From Candidatus Aminicenantota bacterium (GTDB lineage Bacteria > Acidobacteriota > Aminicenantia > Aminicenantales > Aminicenantaceae): a stretch of 42,968 nucleotides of DNA. Positions 28,506 to 37,105 of the stretch are shown here, piece by piece. Made by a program: the position numbers and the translations under genes. Location of the stretch: the NCBI GenBank assembly GCA_016927475.1, contig JAFGMO010000022.1:1-42968 (forward strand), in the 5' to 3' direction. The stretch's first letter is position 1. The number at the start of each line of letters is the position of its first letter. The notes beneath the pieces were generated by a model. It saw only the letters and a list, made by a program, of their open reading frames with translations, was not told where the DNA came from and did not search any database.

Positions 28506-31091
28506 ATGAAGAAAAAAAAGCGGCCGCCAACGGCAGCCCGGCTCCTTTTACGATTCTTTCTCAATCATAATCATCCCGATGAAATGATGGGAGACTATGA
28601 AGAGCTCTACCGGAATCTTGCTATTGAAAAAAACACATACCTGGCCGGCTTCTGGTTTTGGGGGCAGGTTATAGTTGCTTTTCCCTCATGCGTACAAAAT
28701 TCAATCACTTGGGGGATAACGATGATAAAAAATTATGTCAAAATAACCATCAGGCAGCTAAAACGAAGAAAAGGATTTTCCTTCATCAATATTGCCGGTT
28801 TATCGCTGGGAATGGCCTGCTGCTTTCTGATGCTGCTTTGGGTTCAGGATGAGGTCAGTTTTGACCGGTTTCACACCAACGCGGATAACCTATACATTGT
28901 CGGCAGAAAAAGCCCGCACCAAGCTGCTAATAATACCAGGACGCCCGCTCCCTTGGCGCAGGCTCTTGCTGATGAATTTCCGGAAGTGAAAGAAACTGCC
29001 CGGTTCTCGAATCGAAGAATATTTTTGAAATCCGGGCAAAATACGTTAACCGGAAGGACAATGGCTTACGTCGATCCCGCTTTTCTTCGGATGTTTTCTT
29101 TTCCCTTAATTCAGGGACGAGAAGAAATGGTTTTTAAAGATCCATCCTCGATTCTTCTTACGGAGGAGTCGGCGAAAAACCTTTTCGGGAAGCAAGATCC
29201 TATAGGTAAAACGGTAAGTGTCAACAGCCGTCGTGATTTTATTGTCACCGGTATCCTAAAAAACATCCCTCACCATTCTCACCTGCAGTTCGACGCTCTT
29301 GTCCCATTTCGATCCCGTGATGAACATGAAAAAAAGATCTATGGCAGCACCAGCTGGGGCGTCAATATTTACACGACCTATGTTCTTCTGCGGGAGGGGA
29401 TTGAGGAAACAAAACTCAATTCCGAAGTCGATGGCTTGGTTAAAAAACACAATCCCAGAACTTCTACGGAATATTTTCTGCATCCAGTCACCCGTATCCA
29501 TCTTTATCCTCTCCAGGGAGAGGGGAATCTGAAATACCTGACCCTTTTCTCTTTTCTGGCCGTATTCGTGTTGGTCATAGCCTGTATCAATTTTATGAAC
29601 CTCTCTACGGCACGGTCCGGCCGCCGGGCCGCGGAAATCGGACTTCGAAAGGTGGTCGGTGCCGGAAGGGGTCAACTCGTGCGGCAATTTCTTGGAGAGT
29701 CCCTTATCCTGTCGTTTCTGGCGTTTGTTTTGGCTTTTTTCCTGGTCCATATCTTTCTGCCCGTTTTCAAAAATATTTCAGGTAAGGATGTAGGATTTTC
29801 GTTTGTGTGGCGTGCTCCTTTTCTCTTGGGAATGGCCGGAATCGCCCTTATTGCCGGGCTCTTGGCCGGAATATATCCGGCTTTCGTCCTTTCTTCCTTT
29901 CGTCCGGCGGAGGTGCTGCGGCGGGTGAAAGGCTCCCAAAAAGGGGGATCATTTTTTCGAAAGATATTGGTGATTTTCCAGTTTGCCGTCTCGATCCTGT
30001 TGATCGTCGGCGCCGCCGTCATCCACGGGCAGCTTCGCTACATGAAAAACGCCGACCTGGGTTTTAAAAAAGACCATGTTGTTTTTTTCGGCGGGGAGGG
30101 TGGTTTTTCTTCCCGGTTTGAAGCTGTTAGGGCGGAGATGCAAAAGAGCCCTTTTATCCTGGAGGCTGCTCGGGGCAATCCACCCATTTGGTTTGATGTT
30201 TCATTATCGGGCGTGGAATGGGATGGCAAGGATCCCAATGTCGAGATCACATTTGATATGAATTCGGTCGATTATGGTTACTTCGAAACGATGAAGATAA
30301 AGATGGTTGAAGGCAGGACGTTTTCAAGAGATATTGCTTCGGACCGGACGGCGGTCATCATCAACCGGGAAGCGGCCCGGGTTATGGGGCTGACCTTTCC
30401 ACTGGGACAGACCATAAGGAGGCAGGTTTTTGATGTCCAGGAGAGAAAATTTACTGTGCGCAGCGAAACCATTATCGGAGTTGTTGAGGATTTCCACAAT
30501 CACTCTTTTCATAAAAAAATAAGTCCCGTACTCTTTGACCTGGATCCTGAAAAAAGCTTCATGGTCTGTGTTCGAATATCAGCGGATAATGTACCGGGCG
30601 CCCTCAAGCATCTTGGAGAGATCTGGGCTCAGAATGTTCCCGGGGTGCCCTTTGAATATAACTTCCTGGACGAGACCATCGACGACTTTTACCGGACCGA
30701 ACAGCGTATGGGACGGTTGTTCGATATTTTTACTCTTTTAGCCGTTTTTATCGCCTGCTTGGGTTTATTCGGACTGGCCGCTTATACGGTTGAGCAGAGA
30801 ACCAAGGAGATCGGTATTCGAAAGGTTCTTGGAGCATCTGTTCCTGGAATATTGGTGCTCCTGGTTGGAGGATTTTTCAAAGAACTTCTGATTTCTGCAG
30901 GAATTTCCTGGCCGCTGGGGTATTGGCTGATGAACCGCTGGCTGGAGAGGTTTGCTTACCGCATTCACATCGGCTGGGAATTTTTTCTGCTTTCCGCCCT
31001 TTTGGCCATCACCGGTGCCCTGTTTTCAGTCGGTTTTCAGGTATTCAAAGCGGTCCGGACGGATCCCGCCAGGTCGCTGCGTTATGAATGA
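28506..31091 (+). CDS. MacB/FtsX-type ABC permease with N-terminal prefix domain
   Basis: The 861-residue protein begins with a prefix domain (about 1-70, PPTAARLLLRFFLNHNHPDEMMGDYEELY), followed by MIKNYVKITIRQLKRRKGFSFINIAGLSLGMA, the usual MacB_PCD start. Two FtsX-type membrane blocks follow, each with three segments (ARSGRRAAEIGLRKVVGAGRGQL and EQRTKEIGIRKVLGASVPGIL mark the coupling loops), separated by periplasmic domains. Such proteins act with an ATPase to move or sense envelope substrates. No ATPase gene is adjacent. An internal ATG at 28722 preceded by GGGGGA could give a protein without the prefix. GC content and codon use resemble neighbours. Confidence 0.9.
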   Translation: MKKKKRPPTAARLLLRFFLNHNHPDEMMGDYEELYRNLAIEKNTYLAGFWFWGQVIVAFPSCVQNSITWGITMIKNYVKITIRQLKRRKGFSFINIAGLSLGMACCFLMLLWVQDEVSFDRFHTNADNLYIVGRKSPHQAANNTRTPAPLAQALADEFPEVKETARFSNRRIFLKSGQNTLTGRTMAYVDPAFLRMFSFPLIQGREEMVFKDPSSILLTEESAKNLFGKQDPIGKTVSVNSRRDFIVTGILKNIPHHSHLQFDALVPFRSRDEHEKKIYGSTSWGVNIYTTYVLLREGIEETKLNSEVDGLVKKHNPRTSTEYFLHPVTRIHLYPLQGEGNLKYLTLFSFLAVFVLVIACINFMNLSTARSGRRAAEIGLRKVVGAGRGQLVRQFLGESLILSFLAFVLAFFLVHIFLPVFKNISGKDVGFSFVWRAPFLLGMAGIALIAGLLAGIYPAFVLSSFRPAEVLRRVKGSQKGGSFFRKILVIFQFAVSILLIVGAAVIHGQLRYMKNADLGFKKDHVVFFGGEGGFSSRFEAVRAEMQKSPFILEAARGNPPIWFDVSLSGVEWDGKDPNVEITFDMNSVDYGYFETMKIKMVEGRTFSRDIASDRTAVIINREAARVMGLTFPLGQTIRRQVFDVQERKFTVRSETIIGVVEDFHNHSFHKKISPVLFDLDPEKSFMVCVRISADNVPGALKHLGEIWAQNVPGVPFEYNFLDETIDDFYRTEQRMGRLFDIFTLLAVFIACLGLFGLAAYTVEQRTKEIGIRKVLGASVPGILVLLVGGFFKELLISAGISWPLGYWLMNRWLERFAYRIHIGWEFFLLSALLAITGALFSVGFQVFKAVRTDPARSLRYE

Positions 31092-31185
31092 ATCTAACGG
31101 CCGCTCAAGAGCTGCCGAAGAAGACGATCGGAGTCCTTTTAAAACGAAATACTCTCAGCCGGTCTTCGAATACCGAGCGAAAATA

Positions 31186-33600
31186 TCAGGTTTTCTTTTT
31201 CCCCCTTTTTTTAGCCAAGCGTTGGACAAAGCCAAGGAAAAGATAGAGGGGGCCGTAAACCGCCGCAGCAACAGCCGTGGCTCCGATGTTGCTTCCCTGG
31301 AGCAGGCCTATCCATAGTCCGAACTGGTTGTCGTTGATGAGATAAGTCCAGGTCGATGAGGGGCCTTTGATTCCTGTCTTGTTGAGATCGATTCCTTTTT
31401 TTGTGATGGGCAGCGAGGTGAAAGTCTGAACGGTCTTTTCCTCGATTTCTTGTTCCCATGGAAGAAACTCGGCGGTGATCAATTTTTGGAATTCCACGAC
31501 CGGCGACTTTCCTCCCACACTGGCCAAGTGAATGCCTTCGCGGATATCGGAAATTTTGGCTAGGTGTTCGGTCCAGAACCGGTCTATCTCGTAGATGGTG
31601 ATTTGCTTTTCTATGTTGCGAACCCGGCTTATTCCCCATATTGCCGCCGCTTTGGTATAAATGCGGCCGGCCTTTTTTTTGAGCAGGCTTGGCTGCGGCC
31701 CCTTCTGAAGAATCTCCCGGCGTTTTTTCTGGATTTGTTTTCGCTGTTCTTCAACCAGGATTGAATATTTCCACAATGTTTTGCGGATTTCAAAATGCTG
31801 TCCTTCGATGATTCGCTGCCCTCTTGCGATTTCCCGCCTTACTATTGTATCGTTTAAGGGGTCTTCTTGTTTTAGGCGGCGATAGGGTTTGGGCAAAAGC
31901 TTATCGAGGCCATATCGTTCAAAAAGAGGGTCCTCCAGGCAGATGAAAAACCGGGTGGATCCCGGATCTCCCTGGCGTCCGGCCCGGCCGCGAAGCTGTC
32001 TGTCGATCCGCAGGCTCTCATGCCGGTTGGTGCCGATAACATAAAGGCCGCCCAGAGCAACAGCTTTTTCCCGCTCTTGTTCCTGGTCACCTCCCAACTT
32101 GATATCCGTTCCGCGTCCCGCCATGTTTGTGGAAATCGTTACGGCACCCGGCTGTCCGGCCTGGGCGATGATTTTCGCCTCACGTTCATCGTTTTTGGCG
32201 TTGAGCAGCCGGCAGGAAAGACCGGCATCTTTTAAGGCGGAAACCAGCTCTTCCGATTCCTCAACACTGGCTGTTCCAATGAGCACAGGTCGTTGGGCGG
32301 CCCGGAAGCGCCGTATCTCCTCGATTAAAGCTTTTGTTTTTGCCTCTTTATGGGTGAAAACCTCGTCCGGAAAGTCATGCCGAATACAAGGCCGGTTGGG
32401 GGGGATGACGACAACCCTTAGTCCGTAAAATTGTTCAAGTTCGTCCGCCGCGCTTTGGGCCGTGGCCGTCATGCCCGATATTTTCGGATAAAGCTCAAGG
32501 AAATGCTGGAGCGTTATCGAGCCCAGGATCGAACCTCCCGATCCCAGTCTCAGTTTTTCTTTGGCCTCGACCGCCGCCTGCAGGCCATCCGGCCAATGGC
32601 GGTCTTCAACCACGCGGCCGGTGAATTCGTCGACGATCTCCACTTTTCCCTTGCGGACGATATAATCTATATCGCGGCTGAGCAGGTATTCGGCGTGAAG
32701 GGCACAATTCAGCTTGGTCAGAAGAGTGACGTTTTTGGGTGCATGAAGGTTCTTGCACCCCAATATTTCTTCAACCCGTTTTAAACCCTCTGGAGTGAGA
32801 AATATGTTTCGCTTTCCTTCATCGGTTTCGAAGTCAAGGTCCTCTTTGAGGCTTTTTGCGATCTGGGCCAGATTACCCGGGTCCGCTTCCGGAGTTTCCG
32901 TGCTTCCGGCTATAACAAGAGGAACGCGGGCCTCATCGATCAATATGGAATCGGCTTCGTCCACAATGGCGAAATGGAACTCACGGTGAACGAGGTCTTT
33001 CGTTCTGTAACAGAGATTGTCCCGAAGGACATCAAAACCGGATTCCTTGGCCGTTGCGTAGGTGATATCAGCGTCGTAGGCTTTTTTTCTTTCGGCCGAT
33101 TTTTGTCCTTCTTGAATACACCCCACCTTCAAGCCGAGAAACGTATAGATGGGCCCCATCCAGGCTGCATCCCTGCGTGCCAGATAATCGTTGAAGGTAA
33201 GAATGTGAACGCCTTTTCCCGGGAGGGCATTAAGAAAAGCCGGGAGGACAGCGGCCAGGGTTTTCCCCTCGCCGGTTCCCATTTCGACGATCTTCCCCTG
33301 ATGAAGGGCAATTCCCGCCAGAACCTGGACATCGAAAGGGCGCAGACCGCAGCACCGTCGGGCAGCCTCCCTGACCAGAGAGAAGGCTTCGACAAGCAGG
33401 TCGTCAATGGAAACGTCTTTCCGGGCTTGATCGATCAGCCGGACCGATATCTTCTGAAGCTCGGTGTCCGGGGCTTTTTCCAAATGATATTCGTTGATGG
33501 CGGCCAGTATTTTTTTATAGGGACCGAGGTCCCACTCGACGGGCACCCCTTTTAGTTTATTCCATTGATGGAGAATTTTTTTCTTTGTGTTGATATTCAT
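31186..33600 (-). CDS. SecA-like translocase ATPase with hydrophobic C-terminus
   Basis: The 804-residue protein has the SecA DEAD motor. GTGEGKT (108-114) is Walker A, LTFNDYLARRDAAWMG and VDEADSILIDEAR follow, GTNRHESLRIDRQLRGRAGRQGDPG closes the second motor domain, and the cross-linking domain is in between. SecA normally has about 840-900 residues and ends in a zinc-binding CxCxSG motif; here that is missing, and the end (about 760-792) is strongly hydrophobic, followed by a lysine/arginine tail. It may be an accessory SecA tied to the membrane. A second, canonical secA is expected elsewhere. AAGGA precedes the ATG. Confidence 0.88.
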   Translation of the reverse strand: MNINTKKKILHQWNKLKGVPVEWDLGPYKKILAAINEYHLEKAPDTELQKISVRLIDQARKDVSIDDLLVEAFSLVREAARRCCGLRPFDVQVLAGIALHQGKIVEMGTGEGKTLAAVLPAFLNALPGKGVHILTFNDYLARRDAAWMGPIYTFLGLKVGCIQEGQKSAERKKAYDADITYATAKESGFDVLRDNLCYRTKDLVHREFHFAIVDEADSILIDEARVPLVIAGSTETPEADPGNLAQIAKSLKEDLDFETDEGKRNIFLTPEGLKRVEEILGCKNLHAPKNVTLLTKLNCALHAEYLLSRDIDYIVRKGKVEIVDEFTGRVVEDRHWPDGLQAAVEAKEKLRLGSGGSILGSITLQHFLELYPKISGMTATAQSAADELEQFYGLRVVVIPPNRPCIRHDFPDEVFTHKEAKTKALIEEIRRFRAAQRPVLIGTASVEESEELVSALKDAGLSCRLLNAKNDEREAKIIAQAGQPGAVTISTNMAGRGTDIKLGGDQEQEREKAVALGGLYVIGTNRHESLRIDRQLRGRAGRQGDPGSTRFFICLEDPLFERYGLDKLLPKPYRRLKQEDPLNDTIVRREIARGQRIIEGQHFEIRKTLWKYSILVEEQRKQIQKKRREILQKGPQPSLLKKKAGRIYTKAAAIWGISRVRNIEKQITIYEIDRFWTEHLAKISDIREGIHLASVGGKSPVVEFQKLITAEFLPWEQEIEEKTVQTFTSLPITKKGIDLNKTGIKGPSSTWTYLINDNQFGLWIGLLQGSNIGATAVAAAVYGPLYLFLGFVQRLAKKRGKKKT

Positions 33601-33931
33601 ATTTTTCCTTACAATAACAGAATGTGTGAAAATTCTGAAAGTTTCTTTTGAGATGAGAAAGATTTAAAGAGGGAAAACGCAGAAAGGGGGGCTTCTAGGG
33701 CCGGAATGGCGGTACGTTTCTTTAGAGGTTAATGGGATGGGAGAAAACCATACTTTGAAAAGAAGGACCAGGAAACATAAAAAAAAGAACGGTATAAAAA
33801 ACAATACAGGGGGAAAAAGAATTCCAAAAAGGAAAATAATGGAAAAATAAAAGACTTGTTCGATGATTCTCACGGTTATTGGTCCTGAGATATAAATATA
33901 AGATATGAATCCTCTGCCGTCAACATACGGT
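33601..33931. other. Intergenic stretch, no supported gene
   Basis: This 331-base gap lies between the LuxR-type gene and the SecA-like gene, both on the minus strand. It is purine-rich on the plus strand, with several A- and G-runs. A minus-strand GTG frame of 104 codons with hydrophobic stretches exists but begins inside the LuxR gene and lacks a ribosome-binding site. A weak TTCAGA-17-TATTGT pair ahead of the SecA-like start could be its promoter. Confidence 0.5.
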
Positions 33932-34873
33932 TCAACCCATATTTTTCCTGGCTTCAATAGCCAAATGGACCAGCTCACCCCTGTGTTTAATCCCTAATTT
34001 TTGATAGAGATTGTAGATGTGGTTTTTGACGGTGTGATAAGAGATGAAAAGAAGTTCTTCGATTTCCTTGTTGTTTCTGCCTTGAATGATCAGTTTCATG
34101 ATTTCGCGTTCTCTTTTGGATAATTGGAATTTTTCAAATGTCTTTTCCAAATAGCTCAAATCATTCTGAGGAGAAAACCGGACATAATACCGAAGGAAAA
34201 ATAGGATTAGCCATATCAGTGGAGCCGCATTGAGCATCAAAAGTCCCGCGGATCCTGTATAAAGACTGAGGGAATCCGGAAGAAGATAGGCGGAAGAAAA
34301 ACAAACATACCCCGCAAGATTCATCAATCCGAAAGCCCGAAGGGATGTTTTTTGGCCCTTCCCGTTGTGGATATGTTGGTACAAGATAAGGCTTATATTC
34401 AGCAAAAAGATGGACACCAAAACGACGGCCATGAAAATTTGCATGGAAAGCTCCAGCCACTTGTTGGAACGGGTGTTCAAGTACGTTGTTATGCCCGCCA
34501 CGACGGCAACTCCGATAAGGGCCAATCCGAGTTTTGCAGCAAGCTTCGTTTTTGATGATATTTTTCTGTTTTTAAGGCCAAGAACCAGACGGCAAAAAAA
34601 ATAAATCCATCCCGCCTCGATGAAAACGGCACAAACAAAAATGATGGTGTTAAAACTTGAGGTTGGGTCAGTGCATGGTGATGCCGGGAAATTTAAAAAG
34701 AGATATTTTGTCAAAAGAAACAAAAAAACGGCCAGGTTCAGGAAAACGATATACAGGGTGAGAAATTGAAGAAAATCGTATTTGTAGATGCGAAACATAT
34801 GATAAGCATAAACGGCGGCCCATGTGCCTAAAATAAGGCACAAAAGAAGAGACAGCAATGAGATATGGCCCAT
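33932..34873 (-). CDS. Membrane-bound LuxR-family transcriptional regulator
   Basis: The 313-residue protein has about seven membrane segments over its first 230 residues and a C-terminal LuxR-type helix-turn-helix (about 250-310) with LSKREREIMKLIIQGRNNKEIEELLFISYHTVKNHIYNLYQKLGI. It may couple a membrane signal to transcription while staying in the inner membrane. The start was set at ATG 34873 because the membrane segments begin there; an upstream in-frame ATG at 35032 would add 53 polar residues of low-complexity look. It is divergent from the NTF2-like exported gene, a likely target. Confidence 0.78.
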   Translation of the reverse strand: MGHISLLSLLLCLILGTWAAVYAYHMFRIYKYDFLQFLTLYIVFLNLAVFLFLLTKYLFLNFPASPCTDPTSSFNTIIFVCAVFIEAGWIYFFCRLVLGLKNRKISSKTKLAAKLGLALIGVAVVAGITTYLNTRSNKWLELSMQIFMAVVLVSIFLLNISLILYQHIHNGKGQKTSLRAFGLMNLAGYVCFSSAYLLPDSLSLYTGSAGLLMLNAAPLIWLILFFLRYYVRFSPQNDLSYLEKTFEKFQLSKREREIMKLIIQGRNNKEIEELLFISYHTVKNHIYNLYQKLGIKHRGELVHLAIEARKNMG

Positions 34874-35061
34874 AGCGTTTTTTACCTTATGGTTGCCTAA
34901 GATTACCTTTTCTAGATTAAAATAGTATTCGAAAGAAAGCAAGTTATGGTCATGGATGTTGGCTTCGGAATAGGGATGGTATTTTTTCGTGGATCTTTTT
35001 TGACTTTTAGAAGGATGGGAAAAGTTTCCCATTTGTTAACTTGAGAAATCCTTCTCATTTA

Positions 35062-35084
35062 CATGAAAGGCTGAACATTTCATG
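35062..35084. promoter_or_regulatory. CATGAAA dyad in a divergent promoter region
   Basis: CATGAAA (35062-35068) and TTTCATG (35078-35084) form an exact inverted repeat with a nine-base spacer. The 16-base centre-to-centre distance places the half-sites on about the same DNA face. It sits between the LuxR-type gene and the NTF2-like gene and could be the regulator's operator. That link is inference. Confidence 0.4.
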
Positions 35085-35133
35085 CTGACAGTGTGAGCGC
35101 AGCCGCATGATAAGTAGGGAAAGGAGATCATTC

Positions 35134-35574
35134 ATGAAGAAAATTTGGACTTTGTTTTTGGTTGTTCTTTTGTCAGCGGGGTGGATTGCCGCCGCAGATA
35201 CCATCGACGAAACGGAAGCGGTCAAAAATGCCGTCGTCGAAGGATACATAGAAGGGATTTTTCTAAAAGGCGATCCGGAACTTGTCAAGAAAGGATGGCA
35301 CGAAAAGTGTGACATTGTTGTCTATATGAACAAACAATTCCATAAGATTCCGGTAAGCGCTTGGATTGAACGCTTGGAAAAGAAAAGTGGTCCGCCGCAT
35401 CCCGAAATCAAGGTGACCTATGAATTCGAGTATGTGAAAGTTGCGGGGAATGCCGCTCTGGCGGTGGTTAAAATTTTTCAGGACGGAAAACAAAAATACA
35501 CGGATTTTTTAAATCTGTATAAATTCGACACTGGATGGAAAATCGCCACCAAAACTTTTTATAGTCATTTTTGA
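35134..35574 (+). CDS. Exported NTF2-like protein (lumazine-binding-type family)
   Basis: The 146-residue protein has a signal peptide (MKKIWTLFLVVLLSAGWIAAAD). The remainder fits the putative lumazine-binding NTF2 family: the N-terminal EAVKNAVVEGYIEGIFLKGDPELVKKGWHEK helix and the C-terminal strands KQKYTDFLNLYKFDTGWKIATKTFY. Members rarely have known functions. The ATG at 35134 has AAAGGAG seven bases upstream; an in-frame start at 35107 would put that site inside the gene. It may be regulated by the divergent LuxR-type protein. A second NTF2-like exported protein is at 194-631. Confidence 0.8.
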   Translation: MKKIWTLFLVVLLSAGWIAAADTIDETEAVKNAVVEGYIEGIFLKGDPELVKKGWHEKCDIVVYMNKQFHKIPVSAWIERLEKKSGPPHPEIKVTYEFEYVKVAGNAALAVVKIFQDGKQKYTDFLNLYKFDTGWKIATKTFYSHF

Positions 35575-35602
35575 CAGGCTCTATGAACATCCATTGGCAG
35601 GT

Positions 35603-36760
35603 TTAGAACCTGATCTTCACCCCGGCTCTGATGGAGACGCCGCTCAGGTCCACTTCCAGTTCATGCACGTTGTGATAATGATAGGCCTCGGGTTTGTCTT
35701 TGCTGAACCAGTGATGAGGGTATAACCCAATCATATAGTTCCTGTCGATATACCACAGTGTGGATTTCTCTTCTATGCGAGTGGTTGTCACAAAGGTCTC
35801 TTCCCAGACATAGTCCCCTTCGATATGGGTGAGTTTTGCGTATCTCCCTTGGGCATCCATGAATAGGGCAATGCTCGGATTTAGATTGATGTCACATTCA
35901 ATGCCTCCCTGGAAGCCGATCGTTCCTTGAGAGGCGTTGAAGTCTACGGTGCCGTCATAAGATGCAGTATCATAGGAAAAATGATAGGATATCATTCCCA
36001 AATAATAACCTCCTCCCAGGTTGAATCCAAAACCCAGAGTATTTCCCAGGGGGAAGGAAAAGTGGAGATTCAGGATTAAAGGGATTGTCTTGATCGTCCA
36101 TTCATCATTAACATAACTTGTCTGAAGCGTCGAGGGGCTTATATAACTAATGTTTCCCTTCGCTACCTTGCCTTGAGAATAGCCTGCTCCGACCCCGATC
36201 CCGATGTTCCTGGAGAAAAAAAGAAGGAATTCGCCCTCAAAGTCCATCCCAATCCTGGGCGATTTGAAATGTCCGCCTTCCTCGTTGTATGAGTCGAATC
36301 TATACTGCCATAAACCATCATGGGCTTTCTTGAGTTCTTCCATGAGGATGAAACCGGCACCCCCCGAGATCTTGATACCGAATCCAAATCCGCCTTTGGC
36401 TGAAGACGGCTCGATGGGCTCCTCAAGTATACGTATCGGTAGTTTTTCCTCTGGTTTCATTTCCTTTGCAGGCTCCGCTTCAACTCTCTCGACTACACTG
36501 GAATGAATATAGCCCACAGCACGATAGCCGTTCTCGTCAGGGGGAAGTTTGACGATGAACCAATCTGCCGTTTTTTCCAGGGTGTCCAGTATTGTTCCTT
36601 TCTTAAGCTGAGTGAGGATCGTGCTTTCATGCGACGGTTTCAACCTCACGTTGACTTGCTCCAGGACGACACGCACCTTTTCTCCATACAGCATATCGGG
36701 CAGGATGGTAATCAAAGCCAGAAGGATAAAAATACCGACATATATTCCGTATTTTCTCAT
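35603..36760 (-). CDS. SH3-domain outer-membrane beta-barrel protein
   Basis: The 385-residue protein has a signal peptide, then a bacterial SH3 domain (about 28-92, VNVRLKPSHESTILTQLKKGT and WFIVKL), a proline- and glutamate-rich linker (EAEPAKEMKPEEKLP), and a C-terminal region rich in alternating strands, ending IRF, which fits an OmpA/OmpW-like beta-barrel of 8-10 strands. SH3 domains of this type often bind peptidoglycan, so the protein may tie the outer membrane to the wall. AGAAGGAG precedes the ATG. It is convergent with the NTF2-like gene. Confidence 0.78.
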   Translation of the reverse strand: MRKYGIYVGIFILLALITILPDMLYGEKVRVVLEQVNVRLKPSHESTILTQLKKGTILDTLEKTADWFIVKLPPDENGYRAVGYIHSSVVERVEAEPAKEMKPEEKLPIRILEEPIEPSSAKGGFGFGIKISGGAGFILMEELKKAHDGLWQYRFDSYNEEGGHFKSPRIGMDFEGEFLLFFSRNIGIGVGAGYSQGKVAKGNISYISPSTLQTSYVNDEWTIKTIPLILNLHFSFPLGNTLGFGFNLGGGYYLGMISYHFSYDTASYDGTVDFNASQGTIGFQGGIECDINLNPSIALFMDAQGRYAKLTHIEGDYVWEETFVTTTRIEEKSTLWYIDRNYMIGLYPHHWFSKDKPEAYHYHNVHELEVDLSGVSIRAGVKIRF

Positions 36761-36979
36761 GAGTTCTCCTTCTAACCTTATTTGCTGCTTTTTTTGATGT
36801 ATACGTACTTCCTCTATACAGAAATAATCATATTATTTCAACCCTAATCCCTAAGACAGTTGATTCTTTTTCAATATTACATCATTCCAAACTAATATTA
36901 TTTTTTTTCTCCCGGGTGTTTTATGATTATTACAGAATGAAAAAACCGGCTGTTTGGCCCCAAAAAAACGGAGGGCAAC

Positions 36980-37102
36980 ATGAGAAAATGGATTATTCTT
37001 ATGATCATTCTTCTGATTCTTTTTATCCTGGTTGTACCAGGCCGGACGGAGTCGAATGAAAATCAGGTTAAAAACAGTTTCCGCTGGAAGTACCCTTTTT
37101 GA
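36980..37102 (+). CDS. 40-residue single-pass membrane peptide
   Basis: ATG 36980 is preceded by GGAGGG six bases upstream. The product MRKWIILMIILLILFILVV has one strong membrane segment and then a short polar tail ending WKYPF. It stops three bases before the next gene, so translation is probably coupled. No family is recognised; a small membrane protein or a leader peptide are both possible. Confidence 0.5.
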   Translation: MRKWIILMIILLILFILVVPGRTESNENQVKNSFRWKYPF

Positions 37103-37105
37103 ATA

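Noticed and set aside
33664..33978. Hydrophobic 104-codon frame on the minus strand
   Set aside because: It starts at a GTG inside the LuxR helix-turn-helix region, has no ribosome-binding site, and its hydrophobicity follows from a pyrimidine-rich strand.
35598..35612. CAGGTT-TAG-AACCTG inverted repeat at the convergent gene ends
   Set aside because: It has only six pairs and no T-run on either strand, so it is too weak to call a terminator.
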